From Candidatus Celerinatantimonas neptuna (GTDB taxonomy: Bacteria > Pseudomonadota > Gammaproteobacteria > Enterobacterales > Celerinatantimonadaceae): a stretch of DNA of 64,000 bases. Shown here in pieces: positions 37,601 to 46,361 of this stretch. How positions within the stretch are numbered: position 1 is the first letter of the stretch; each line of letters begins with the position of its first letter. The notes under the pieces were generated by a model. That model was given only the letters and a program-made list of their open reading frames with translations. It did not search any database and was not told where the DNA came from. Both the position numbers and the translations under genes were made by a program. The DNA is taken from assembly GCA_911810475.1 (NCBI GenBank), contig OU461276.1, forward strand, positions 1,662,001-1,726,000, in the 5' to 3' direction.

Positions 37601-37618
37601 CGCATCAAGGAGCTTATC

Positions 37619-38167
37619 ATGCTGAAATTTTTGAAAAAAGCGATGCAAACTGGTGTGGTGACCGGCACAGATCCGTTAACCCCACCAGAGGTGGATAAAA
37701 ACTTTAGAGGCAAGCCGGAGCACGATCCGTCTCAATGTATTGCCTGTTCTGCTTGTATCAATGTGTGTCCTGCAAATGCACTGACGGTTGAAACCAATCG
37801 TAAGACCGGTATGCAGGAGTGGTCGTTGTTTCTTGGCCGCTGCATTTTTTGCGGTCGGTGTGAAGAAGTCTGCCCGACAGCGGCTATTAAACTAACTTCG
37901 GAAGTTCAGTTAGCGGCCTGGAGTAAAGAGGATCTTTATCAACGCTCTGATTTTCCAATTCAGAACTGTGTGGAATGCGGTAAGCCATTTGCTGTTGAAA
38001 AAGAGCTGGATTATGCCGAACAGTTATTACTGAAAACCGGACAATATCAGGATAAAGATGCTTTACATAAACAGCTGTGTACCTGTCCCCAGTGTAAACG
38101 TCGGGAAAACATTACCGAGTCTCACCGAATTGCCATCAGTCGCTTGTTACGGGAGCAATTGTCATGA
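37619..38167 (+). CDS. hyfH: Hydrogenase-4 iron-sulfur subunit HyfH
   Basis: 182-aa NuoI-like protein with two 4Fe-4S motifs ([26 protein letters not shown]) plus a C-terminal cysteine-rich region ([17 protein letters not shown]). It links the electron chain to HyfI/HyfG. It is almost the same length as E. coli HyfH (181 aa). The RBS AAGGAG precedes ATG. Confidence 0.94.
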   Translation: MLKFLKKAMQTGVVTGTDPLTPPEVDKNFRGKPEHDPSQCIACSACINVCPANALTVETNRKTGMQEWSLFLGRCIFCGRCEEVCPTAAIKLTSEVQLAAWSKEDLYQRSDFPIQNCVECGKPFAVEKELDYAEQLLLKTGQYQDKDALHKQLCTCPQCKRRENITESHRIAISRLLREQLS

Positions 38168-38937
38168 GTGATATGATTATCGGACCACGTGATGAACAGG
38201 GCATGCCTGTCCCTGTTAGTGTTGATGAGAGTGTTGCTCGCATGAAGCAATCACTTTTGAAAAATATCGGGCGTTCAGCTTATGTTTACCGTGTCGATTG
38301 TGGTGGTTGTAATGGCTGTGAAATTGAAATCTTTGCCAGTATTTCACCTTTGTTCGATGCAGAGCGGTTTGGAATTAAAGTGGTTCCATCGCCCCGGCAT
38401 GCTGATATTTTATTGTATACCGGAGCGGTAACCCGTTCCATGCGTGTTCCTGCCATAAGGGCTTATGAGTCAGCCCCTGATCCGAAAATTGTGGTTTCTT
38501 ATGGTGCCTGTGGCAATAGCGGTGGGATCTTCCATGATCTCTACTGTGTCTGGGGAGGAACCGATAAGATCGTCCCTGTTGATGTCTATATTCCCGGATG
38601 TCCTCCGACTCCGGCTGCGACACTTTATGGCTTTGCTATGGCTCTGGGATTATTAGAACAGAAAATTCAGGCGCGGGTGCCATCTGACCGTGATACTCAG
38701 CACGCTCAGTTACGTCATCCCGAAGTCGCCCCACAGCTGCGTGTTGCGATTGAACGTAAGGCACGCCAGTTAGCCGGATATCGCTATGGTTATCAGATTG
38801 CAGATAAGTATCTGGATCTTTTGATCCAGCCTCATTCACCGCAAGTGATCAAGCAATATCTGGCACAAGCGGATGATCCACGTTTAACTGAAATTGTTGG
38901 TCAATTGCAACAACTGACCCAAGAGATGCGTGTATGA
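38164..38937 (+). CDS. hyfI: Hydrogenase-4 small subunit HyfI
   Basis: 257-aa NuoB-like small subunit that holds the proximal 4Fe-4S cluster. Its cysteine ligands appear in [26 protein letters not shown] and IPGCPPTP. It overlaps hyfH and hyfJ by 4 bp each, indicating coupled translation. Confidence 0.94.
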   Translation: MSDMIIGPRDEQGMPVPVSVDESVARMKQSLLKNIGRSAYVYRVDCGGCNGCEIEIFASISPLFDAERFGIKVVPSPRHADILLYTGAVTRSMRVPAIRAYESAPDPKIVVSYGACGNSGGIFHDLYCVWGGTDKIVPVDVYIPGCPPTPAATLYGFAMALGLLEQKIQARVPSDRDTQHAQLRHPEVAPQLRVAIERKARQLAGYRYGYQIADKYLDLLIQPHSPQVIKQYLAQADDPRLTEIVGQLQQLTQEMRV

Positions 38938-39338
38938 AAGAGACGGTGACCTTTTTTATTCTGAATCGAAAATTCGTTGATGAGAAAGATGCAGATCCAC
39001 AGGCGAAGCAACTGGTGTATTACGGATTAGCCATTGGCCACCATCTGGGAGTGATCGACTGCTTTAAGCCGGCTTTAGAATGTCCTTATGACCGTTATAT
39101 CGAATGGCTTGACTTGATCCCGGGTGAAAAAGCCCGCCATAAACTGGCAGGTATTCCCCGTTACGGCGAAATTGTCATTGATAGCTCTCATGTGACAATG
39201 CTGGCAAAAGCTCTGGCGGCGATGACTGATGATGTTGAATTGGAATTTTTAGGTTGGCGTGATGAATTAATGAAAATGCTGGCAATGATTCAAGAAGAAC
39301 CAGCTATTCATCTGGTTGTCAGGAGGCTCAATGACTGA
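38934..39338 (+). CDS. hyfJ: Hydrogenase-4 assembly/accessory protein HyfJ
   Basis: 134-aa HycH/HyfJ-family protein, thought to help mature the large subunit. No metal motif is visible. The length (E. coli HyfJ 137 aa), its position after hyfI and the 8-bp overlap with hycI fit. Assignment is by family resemblance and position. Confidence 0.88.
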   Translation: MKETVTFFILNRKFVDEKDADPQAKQLVYYGLAIGHHLGVIDCFKPALECPYDRYIEWLDLIPGEKARHKLAGIPRYGEIVIDSSHVTMLAKALAAMTDDVELEFLGWRDELMKMLAMIQEEPAIHLVVRRLND

Positions 39339-39816
39339 ACAGACTAAAGCGTTGTTGTGTGTTGGCAATAGCATGATGGGTGATGATGGTGCTGGCCCTT
39401 TGCTTGCTGAGCGGTTACAAAAATCTCCTGTTGCAGGCTGGCAGGTTTTTGATGGGGGCAGCGCTCCTGAAACGGAAACTGTGCGTGTTCGTGAGTTACA
39501 TCCTCAGTTACTTGTCATTATTGATGCTACAGAAATGGGGCTTAACCCGGGCGAAATTCGCCAGGTGGACCCAGATACCATTGCTGAAATGATGCTGATG
39601 AATACACATAGCATGCCGCTTAACTTTTTAATTGATGATCTAAGAGATGATGTCGGTGAAATTATCATGCTGGGTATTCAACCCGATATTGTTGGATTTT
39701 GTTATCCGATGACTGAAGCAGTGAATCAGGCTGTTGAGCAGATTTATCAGGCCATTGAAGCGGGCAATTTATCTGAATCATTTGCGCCACTGGATATTCC
39801 GACCGTGGAATCGTGA
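39331..39816 (+). CDS. hycI: Hydrogenase large-subunit maturation protease HycI
   Basis: 161-aa endopeptidase that removes the C-terminal tail of HyfG after nickel insertion. It has the family's VGNSMMGDDGAGPLLAERL near the N-terminus with the metal-binding Asp, GGSAPE, and IIDATEMGLNPGEIR. The ATG at 39331 has AGGAGG upstream; the ORF start at 39316 lacks a signal. In E. coli hycI is in the hyc operon, whereas here it ends the hyf set. Confidence 0.93.
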   Translation: MTEQTKALLCVGNSMMGDDGAGPLLAERLQKSPVAGWQVFDGGSAPETETVRVRELHPQLLVIIDATEMGLNPGEIRQVDPDTIAEMMLMNTHSMPLNFLIDDLRDDVGEIIMLGIQPDIVGFCYPMTEAVNQAVEQIYQAIEAGNLSESFAPLDIPTVES

Positions 39817-39833
39817 ATTTCGACAGTTTTGAC
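39816..39833 (-). promoter_or_regulatory. Candidate FhlA site, copy C, upstream of hydN
   Basis: Read on the minus strand, GTCAAAACTGTCGAAATT matches copies A (28181) and B (28470). It overlaps the hycI stop and lies about 90-107 bp upstream of the hydN -24 element, a normal enhancer position. Confidence 0.55.
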
Positions 39834-39834
39834 G

Positions 39835-39881
39835 AAGTGACGAATATGGTGATGTCGAGAAATGATGTGAATTCGTCACTT
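39835..39881. promoter_or_regulatory. Inverted pair of AAGTGACGAA upstream of hydN
   Basis: AAGTGACGAA at 39835-39844 and its exact reverse complement TTCGTCACTT at 39872-39881, centres 37 bp apart. A further TGACGA at 39830-39835 forms a direct repeat. The same 10-mer occurs upstream of hyfA (28502-28511). Confidence 0.55.
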
Positions 39882-39922
39882 TATTAATAACTATATGAAA
39901 AATATACTAAAAATAGTTGGCT

Positions 39923-39938
39923 TGGAATATGTATAGCT
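39923..39938 (+). promoter_or_regulatory. Sigma-54 promoter of hydN-fdhF
   Basis: TGGAATATGTATAGCT: GG (39924-39925) and GC (39936-39937) are 10 bases apart. Predicted transcription start near 39949, about 36 bases before the hydN ATG, with an RBS (CGGAG) between. Confidence 0.7.
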
Positions 39939-39984
39939 ATAAAAAACGCTACTTTTTGTAAGCTTATAAAAACCGGAGTGTTCT

Positions 39985-40527
39985 ATGAATCGTTTTATTT
40001 TGGCTGATGCCAACAAGTGCATAGGCTGTCGAACCTGTGAGGTCGCTTGTGCGGTTGCGCATAGACCGGATGGGGATGTGGCTGCTTTGAATCCGGCTAA
40101 TTTCACACCTCGTATCCATGTCATTATTGGTGAAAATGTGAGTACAGCAACTCAGTGTCGCCAGTGTGAAGATGCGCCTTGCGCGAACGTCTGCCCTAAT
40201 GGCGCGATTCGCCGTGAAAATGGTTTTGTTCATGTTTTGCAGGACCGCTGTATTGGTTGTAAAACCTGTGTTGTTGCGTGTCCTTATGGTGCGATGGAAG
40301 TGGTTACTCATCCTGTTGTCCGTGACACTGGTGCGTCAGTGAATGTGCTGGTTGATAAAGCTGAGGCGAATAAATGTGACCTTTGCTTTGATCGGGAAGG
40401 TGGTCCTGCTTGTGTCGAAGTTTGCCCGACTAAAGCACTGAAATGTGTCGATCGTAGTGATTTGGCGGCGATGAACGCCGAAAAACGTCGTCGTGCAGCG
40501 CTCGATGCGAGTGCTTCGCTTCTTTAA
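39985..40527 (+). CDS. hydN: Electron-transfer protein HydN
   Basis: 180-aa ferredoxin-type protein with four 4Fe-4S motifs (CIGCRTCEVAC, CRQCEDAPCANVC, CIGCKTCVVAC, CDLCFDREGGPACVEVC), the usual partner of formate dehydrogenase-H (E. coli 175 aa). It is 23 bp upstream of fdhF and surely co-transcribed from the sigma-54 promoter upstream. It is related to HyfA, which has the same MNRF start. Confidence 0.93.
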   Translation: MNRFILADANKCIGCRTCEVACAVAHRPDGDVAALNPANFTPRIHVIIGENVSTATQCRQCEDAPCANVCPNGAIRRENGFVHVLQDRCIGCKTCVVACPYGAMEVVTHPVVRDTGASVNVLVDKAEANKCDLCFDREGGPACVEVCPTKALKCVDRSDLAAMNAEKRRRAALDASASLL

Positions 40528-40550
40528 AGAATTTCCAGGGTAGAGAAAAG

Positions 40551-42716
40551 ATGAAAAAAGTAACGACTGTGTGTCCCTATTGTGGGGCTGGTTGCAAATT
40601 AAATCTGGTAGTTGATAACGGTAAAATTATCCGTGCCGAAGGTGCTGACGGTGCAACCAACCAGGGTGAACTTTGTTTAAAAGGATACTACGGCTGGGAT
40701 TTTCTAAATGATACCAAGCTGTTGACACCTCGTTTGACCCAACCGATGATTCGCCGGAAAAAAGGTGGACGTTTTGAAGCGGTATCCTGGGATGAAGCAA
40801 TTAGCTATACAGCAAAACGTTTGTCTGAAATTAAAGAAAAATATGGTCCCCGTTCGATCATGACGACAGGTTCTTCTCGTGGTACCGGGAATGAAACCAA
40901 TTTCGTGATGCAAAAATTTGCACGTGCCGTTATTGGTAGCAATAACGTTGACTGCTGTGCCAGGGTTTGTCATGGCCCATCTGTTGCCGGGTTGCGTGAA
41001 ACTCTGGGCAACGGTGCTATGAGTTTATCCATTGAAGACCTTGAAAAATCAAAATGCCTGTTTGTCTTTGGTTACAACTGTGCTGATTCTCACCCAATTG
41101 TGGCCCGTCGGGTTGTCAAAGCGCGTGAGAATGGTGCAAAAATCATTGTTTGTGATCCTCGTAAAATTGAAACCGCTCGTATTGCGGATCAGCATTTGCA
41201 GTTACGTAATGGCTGCAATATGGCGCTGGTTAATTCGTTCATCCATACGTTGATTGAAGAAAATCTGTACGATAAAGAATATGTTGCCAAATATACAGAA
41301 GGCTTCGACAAATTGTGGGATGTTGTTAAAGATTACGCACCAGAAAAAGTTGAAGAAGTGACTGGTTTGACTGCCAACCAGATCCGCCAGGCAATGCGCA
41401 CTTATGCTGCGGCTCCAACCGCAGTTATCATGTGGGGTATGGGAGTGACTCAATTCGGTCAGGGTACCGAAGTGGTTAAAGGCCTGGCAACGATTGCTGA
41501 ATTGACCGGTAACTTAGGTCGTGAAGGTGCGGGTGTTGCGCCTGTTCGTGGTCAGAATAACGTACAGGGCGGCTGTGACATGGGCGTTCTGCCTGACTTG
41601 TTCCCGGGGTATCAGAAAGTTACTGATGCGAAAGTTCGTGAGAAATTTGCCAAAGCCTGGGGTATCGATCCTGAAAAAATGGATGAAGAAGAAGGCGTTC
41701 GCATCACTCAGGTTCCTCATCTGGCACTGGAAGGTAAAATTAAAGCCTACTACATCATGGGTGAAGATCCTCTGCAAACTGAAGCGGATTTAAGTCTGGT
41801 TCGTAAAGGGATTGAAGCGCTTGATTTTCTGGTCGTTCAGGATATCTTTATGACGAAAACCGCTGAACAGGCGGATGTTATTCTGCCAGCGACTTCATGG
41901 GGTGAACATGGTGGTGTCTTCACCTGCGCAGACCGTGGTTTCCAACGTTTTGAAAAAGCAATTGAACCTCAGTATAACGTCAAACGTGACTGGGATATTA
42001 TTTCACAGATTGCAACCAAAATGGGTTATCCGATGCATTATGAAGATAACAAGCAAATCTGGGATGAGTTGCGCGAACTTTGCCCTCTGTACTATGGTGC
42101 GACCTATGAAAAAATGGAAGGCCTGGGACATGTTCAATGGCCTTGTACAACACTTGATGATCCAGGTACACAGTATCTTTATAAAGATAATGTGTTTGCG
42201 ACTCCAAGTGGTAAAGGTCAATTGTTTGCAACAGCTTGGCGTGCCCCTGCGGAAAAACCAGATGGTGATTATCCATTAGTGCTGTGTACGGTTCGTGAAG
42301 TTGGCCATTATTCTTGCCGTTCAATGACCGGTAACTGCGCAGCATTAAAAACGCTGGCTGATGAACCAGGATTTGTTCAGATTAATCCAAAAGATGCTAA
42401 AGAATTGGGTATCGGCGATCAGGATCTGGTTTGGGTTGAATCACGTCGGGGTAAAGTGATTACCCGTGCCAACTATAATGAACGGATCAATCAGGGCGCT
42501 GTTTATATGACTTATCAGTGGTGGATTGGTGCTTGTAACGAGTTGACTCAGGATAATCTGGACCCAACGTCTAAAACACCAGAAACTAAATACTGTGCTG
42601 TGAAAGTTTCGGCTATTGATGATCAGAATTGGGCTGAAAATCATACGGCTCAAGTTTATAGCGAACTTAAAGCTCGCCTACGTGATGCGGTCGAAAATAC
42701 TGAAACCAGTGCTTAA
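40551..42716 (+). CDS. fdhF: Formate dehydrogenase-H, selenium-free (Cys140) form
   Basis: 721-aa molybdopterin oxidoreductase that oxidises formate to CO2 in the formate hydrogenlyase complex. The N-terminal 4Fe-4S site uses CPYCGAGC and a later Cys (about residue 43). The active-site segment CCARVCHGPSVAGL has a TGT codon at 40968-40970, residue 140, exactly where E. coli FdhF has selenocysteine, so no UGA recoding is needed. The C-terminal MPT-binding domain (REVGHYSCRSMTGNC) is present and the length is normal (E. coli 715 aa). A selenium-free FdhF paired with FHL-2 is known from Pectobacterium atrosepticum. Confidence 0.95.
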   Translation: MKKVTTVCPYCGAGCKLNLVVDNGKIIRAEGADGATNQGELCLKGYYGWDFLNDTKLLTPRLTQPMIRRKKGGRFEAVSWDEAISYTAKRLSEIKEKYGPRSIMTTGSSRGTGNETNFVMQKFARAVIGSNNVDCCARVCHGPSVAGLRETLGNGAMSLSIEDLEKSKCLFVFGYNCADSHPIVARRVVKARENGAKIIVCDPRKIETARIADQHLQLRNGCNMALVNSFIHTLIEENLYDKEYVAKYTEGFDKLWDVVKDYAPEKVEEVTGLTANQIRQAMRTYAAAPTAVIMWGMGVTQFGQGTEVVKGLATIAELTGNLGREGAGVAPVRGQNNVQGGCDMGVLPDLFPGYQKVTDAKVREKFAKAWGIDPEKMDEEEGVRITQVPHLALEGKIKAYYIMGEDPLQTEADLSLVRKGIEALDFLVVQDIFMTKTAEQADVILPATSWGEHGGVFTCADRGFQRFEKAIEPQYNVKRDWDIISQIATKMGYPMHYEDNKQIWDELRELCPLYYGATYEKMEGLGHVQWPCTTLDDPGTQYLYKDNVFATPSGKGQLFATAWRAPAEKPDGDYPLVLCTVREVGHYSCRSMTGNCAALKTLADEPGFVQINPKDAKELGIGDQDLVWVESRRGKVITRANYNERINQGAVYMTYQWWIGACNELTQDNLDPTSKTPETKYCAVKVSAIDDQNWAENHTAQVYSELKARLRDAVENTETSA

Positions 42717-42745
42717 AATATGATGTCTTAATTCATCATTTGAAT

Positions 42746-42774
42746 AAAACGGCGATTTTTATATCGCCGTTTTG
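42746..42774 (+). terminator. Rho-independent terminator after fdhF
   Basis: AAAACGGCGAT / ATCGCCGTTTT form an 11-bp stem with a 6-base loop, 30 bp after the fdhF stop codon, ending in a T run. The A run makes it active in both directions in principle. Confidence 0.9.
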
Positions 42775-42923
42775 TATTGAAATAGAAAAGTCTGCCTGTT
42801 TCAGGGAATTAAGATGCGTTTAACAGCAGAGAATCGGCCCTGTGTAATGAATTGCTCATGTTATGATGACCTGCGAAGTCGATTGCTGTTCCTGTTTTAT
42901 TTCATCATCTATTGAGGGATGTT

Positions 42924-43949
42924 ATGAACCGTTCATGGTTTTCTAGTCGTCAGCGTGCTTATGCATTAATCGGTACTCTGGTGATTGCTAATGTGTTGGC
43001 CTGGATTTGGGCTTTTTTAGCTTTTCATGGTCATACGGCATTAATTAGTACAGCATTGCTGGCGTGGACATATGGATTACGCCATGCAGTGGATGCAGAT
43101 CATATTGCTGCCATTGACAATGTGACCCGTAAATTGATGCAGCAGAAGAAAAAACCGGTTGCTGTTGGTGCTTTTTTCTCATTAGGGCATTCGACTATTG
43201 TCGTACTGGCATCGGTGGGAATAGCTATTGCAACCAGTAAAATGACGGCTGACTGGCAGTGGTTTCACAATGTGGGCGGAGTCATTGGAACCAGTGTTTC
43301 GGCGTTATTCTTATTTATTCTGGCTGTGGTTAACCTGAATATTCTACGCGAAGTCTGGCGCCGGTTTAATGCTGTGAAACGAGGCGAAGCGCAAACTCAG
43401 TTTAATTTGGAACAAACGATCCCAGGTGGTGTGATGAGTCGTTTGTACCGCCACTTGTTTAAGTTGATTAATCATAGCTGGCAAATGTATTTGGTGGGTT
43501 TTTTGTTTGGACTCGGGTTTGATACAGCAACGGAAGTGGGCTTGTTAGGCATTTCTGCAGCAGGTTCTTCCAGTGGTTTATCCGTATGGTCCATCATGGT
43601 GTTTCCTGCTTTGTTTACCGCCGGGATGGCATTGATTGATTCGCTTGATAATCTGGTGATGGTCAGGGCCTATGGCTGGGCATTTGAAAAACCATTACGT
43701 AAGCTTTATTACAATATTACGATTACAGCGACGTCTGTTGTTGTCGCTGTATTTATCGGTGGTTTGGAAGCATTAGGGTTGATGGCTGATCAACTTCATT
43801 TAACCGGGAACTTTTGGAATAGAGTCGGCATGATCAACGATCATTTAGGGAATGCTGGTTTCGTTGTCATTGCTATTATGGTGGCTTGCTGGTTGATTTC
43901 TCTGCTGAATTATCGTCTGCGTGGTTACGATAAAATTGCTATTTCGTAG
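42924..43949 (+). CDS. NiCoT-family nickel/cobalt permease
   Basis: 341-aa inner-membrane transporter with eight predicted helices. The NiCoT signatures are clear: RHAVDADHIAAIDN (helix II metal site), FFSLGHSTIVVL and LGFDTATEVGLLG. The ATG at 42924 follows GAGGG; the TTG at 42912 is not favoured. Located between the formate dehydrogenase terminator and its own terminator, it is a single gene next to the hydrogenase locus, and its likely job is nickel supply for the HyfG active site. Cobalt selectivity cannot be excluded. Confidence 0.9.
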   Translation: MNRSWFSSRQRAYALIGTLVIANVLAWIWAFLAFHGHTALISTALLAWTYGLRHAVDADHIAAIDNVTRKLMQQKKKPVAVGAFFSLGHSTIVVLASVGIAIATSKMTADWQWFHNVGGVIGTSVSALFLFILAVVNLNILREVWRRFNAVKRGEAQTQFNLEQTIPGGVMSRLYRHLFKLINHSWQMYLVGFLFGLGFDTATEVGLLGISAAGSSSGLSVWSIMVFPALFTAGMALIDSLDNLVMVRAYGWAFEKPLRKLYYNITITATSVVVAVFIGGLEALGLMADQLHLTGNFWNRVGMINDHLGNAGFVVIAIMVACWLISLLNYRLRGYDKIAIS

Positions 43950-44003
43950 GTATTATTCTTTACATTCTGGTGAATTGATTCATCAAAAAAAATGATTTAA
44001 GTC

Positions 44004-44048
44004 AAAGCCGTTGTTCCCGATTTGTATTGCCTGAAACAACGGCTTTTT
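44004..44048. terminator. Hairpin terminator between nickel permease and MFS gene
   Basis: AAAGCCGTTGTT (44004-44015) pairs with AACAACGGCTTT (44035-44046), followed by T. The gap between convergent genes is short, and the T run overlaps the stop codon of the MFS gene. It should terminate the permease transcript and perhaps both. Confidence 0.85.
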
Positions 44049-45435
44049 ATGATGCCATCTTTGCTTTACGGATGTTGTCTCCAGCATCGGACGGAAGTCG
44101 CAGTAGGTTCAACCAGGCGATTGTTGTGATACCCGCTAAAATATAGATGATCATCGAAAACAGCGATGTCTGTTGAGTCAGAGCTGATTTTATCTGAGGC
44201 AGCCATTGCAACAATAGACCACAAATTGCGATGCCCAGAGCCATACTCATTTGCCTTAAAACAGAACTTAATGTTGTTGCATCTTTGAGATGATGTTTGG
44301 GTATGTCAGCAAAACTTAGCGTGGTTAATGCGGTGTATTGCATCGAGCGGGTCATACCACAGAAAAGCAGCAGTAATGCTATCCAAATCATAGCTGTGTG
44401 AGCGGTTAGCTGCGCGCAGGCCAACATACCTAAGATGACAAGTAATCCATTGATATGCAATATATTTCTAAAGCCAAATTGTTGCAGTAGCCAGGTTGTC
44501 ATGGTTTTCATCAATAAATTCCCGGCAAATAACCACAATAGCATGGCACCGGCTTGTACTGGCGTTTGTCCGAATCCCAACTGAAACATCAGAGGAAGAA
44601 TAAATGGCATGCTGCTGATGGTCAGACGGAATAGGGAGCCGGTAAGATTGCTGGCACGGAATGTTGTAATCGAAAGGGATGATAGCCGAAATAAAGGCGC
44701 CGGTTTGTGGCATAAATGGTAAACTGCCCAGCCTAATAAGCTAAGTGAAACAGCCAATAAAATTTCCCAGCTGATGAGACTGAGCTGCTCTGCCAGCTCA
44801 ATACAGCCCATAAATAAGCCGATACCACCTGTCACAATTAAAAAGCCCAAGACATCGAAAGGCTGATGCTTTTGGGGCAGACGTTCCATAAAAAAGAAAA
44901 CACTCACGAGTAGGATAATCCCCAGAGGGATATTGATCAGGAAGATCCACGGCCAGCTCCAGTGAGTGCAAATCCAGCCACCGATTAACGGACCGAGTAC
45001 CGGAGCAATCAGGCCTGGCCAGGTGAGTGTCGCGATGGCGGAAATCGTGTCTGTTTTCGGTGTTTGTTGCAAAACGATGATCCGGCCGACCGGAACCATC
45101 ATGGCACCTGATAATCCCTGAAAGATACGCATCAGAATAAAAATATCAGCAGTATGGCTCATTGCGCAACCAACCGATGACAGAGTGAAAAGGGCAATCG
45201 CAACGGAGAAAACCCGCTTGGCTCCCAACCGCTCTGCAGCCCAGCCTGCCAATGGAATAAATAGCGTCATCGCGACCAGATATGAGGCAATCGCGATAGA
45301 TAATGCCGCTGTTGTTGTCATTAAGTCATGAGCAATCGTAGGCAGTGCTGTCGTAATGACTGTTGCATCCAGATTTTCCATAAAAAATGCGGCAGCGACT
45401 AATATGGCACTGATTTTATAGTGGTGATTTTGCAT
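44047..45435 (-). CDS. MFS drug exporter, DHA2 (EmrB/QacA-like) family
   Basis: About 462 aa with roughly 14 membrane segments. Near the N-terminus it has the DHA2 motif LDATVITTALPTIAHDL, then the loop WAAERLGAKRVF (motif A) and the LGPLIGGW motif C. It would export drugs or other small organic compounds with protons. The proposed ATG is 45435 (MQNHHYKIS), because the longer ORF to 45504 overlaps the NCS1 remnant. No membrane-fusion partner is adjacent. Confidence 0.82.
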   Translation of the reverse strand: MQNHHYKISAILVAAAFFMENLDATVITTALPTIAHDLMTTTAALSIAIASYLVAMTLFIPLAGWAAERLGAKRVFSVAIALFTLSSVGCAMSHTADIFILMRIFQGLSGAMMVPVGRIIVLQQTPKTDTISAIATLTWPGLIAPVLGPLIGGWICTHWSWPWIFLINIPLGIILLVSVFFFMERLPQKHQPFDVLGFLIVTGGIGLFMGCIELAEQLSLISWEILLAVSLSLLGWAVYHLCHKPAPLFRLSSLSITTFRASNLTGSLFRLTISSMPFILPLMFQLGFGQTPVQAGAMLLWLFAGNLLMKTMTTWLLQQFGFRNILHINGLLVILGMLACAQLTAHTAMIWIALLLLFCGMTRSMQYTALTTLSFADIPKHHLKDATTLSSVLRQMSMALGIAICGLLLQWLPQIKSALTQQTSLFSMIIYILAGITTIAWLNLLRLPSDAGDNIRKAKMAS

Positions 45436-46121
45436 TGATAAAACGCATGAACAGAACATCGTATTCTGTTCATGATAACTGAGTAGATGGATAAAAACAG
45501 CCAAATGTTAACATGCCCTTGATAACTCAATGCCGCTGTTGCACCACTAATAAAAAGTGCGTAACTATTTAAAGCGGAGAACACGAATGTGGTGAGAATA
45601 GAGACAATTGCTGAAATAAGTAATGCCTGGATTGCTATTCGGTTGATACCGTTTTGATACCAATAACGATCAGTAGGTAATTCGCTATAGAGTGCTGAAA
45701 TATCGATCTGTTGGTTTTTAATCTTAAAATAATCAACCAGAATGATGCCATATAATGGGCCGATGAGTGCGGCTAGAAAGTCGACAGTATAGTGAATCAT
45801 GTCCGGGTTATTGAATAAATTCCAGGGCGTTATCAGTAGTGAGCCAAAGGCAGCAATGAATCCACCTCTCTTAAAGCTGATTTTTTGGGGAGCGACATTG
45901 GAAAAATCGGATGCCGGAGAGACAAAGTTAGCGACAATATTGATACCGATTGTCGCAAATATAAATGGGGTAGAACCCATTTTGAATTCTGCCGTATGAA
46001 CGGCACGCTTTGTCCTGTTACTCAAGTTTACCTCGCTAGGTGATTGTAATTCACTTAGCTCGGTGTCCAAAGCTATTGGATCAGAGCATAGAGAGTGATT
46101 TTCATATTTCGAAAAATACAT
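45399..46121 (-). pseudogene. NCS1 permease remnant (C-terminal half only)
   Basis: The open frame spans 240 codons, but only the part from about residue 44 to 215 is recognisable as the C-terminal half of a nucleobase/allantoin NCS1 permease (GINIVANFVSPASDFSNVAPQKIS, GPLYGIILVDYFKIKNQQID). A functional NCS1 protein has about 480-500 residues and 12 membrane segments; the first half is missing. The first 40 codons resemble no permease and the end runs into the MFS start. It is most likely a decayed gene. Confidence 0.7.
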
Positions 46122-46270
46122 ATGATATAAGAGGGATATCTCCCATTGATGAAATTTCTTCGAAAATATATCTTTAGGGAATCATAGGGATTATTGATAA
46201 TAATCAAGGATGATAATTGTCATGGTTAGATTACGCATTTGAGGTAATCTATGTGTGGATATAAAAAGTA

Positions 46271-46310
46271 ATGTCATCATCTGATCACCGAGATGTCATT
46301 GAATTGTCAT
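46271..46310 (+). promoter_or_regulatory. Pho-box-like repeats upstream of gpdQ
   Basis: ATGTCAT (46271-46277), ATGTCAT (46293-46299) and TTGTCAT (46304-46310) fall on an 11-bp register (22 bp and 11 bp apart), with a degenerate CTGATCA between. This is the PhoB direct-repeat pattern. A TATAGAT at 46336-46342 could be the -10. The operon is therefore probably induced by phosphate limitation. Confidence 0.72.
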
Positions 46311-46361
46311 TGCCGCTGACTACCTTGTGCACATGTATAGATAAGCGTGTTTTGAGATGTC

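Noticed and set aside
40968-40970. Selenocysteine codon in fdhF
   Set aside because: The codon is TGT, not TGA, so the protein is a Cys form and no SECIS element is needed.
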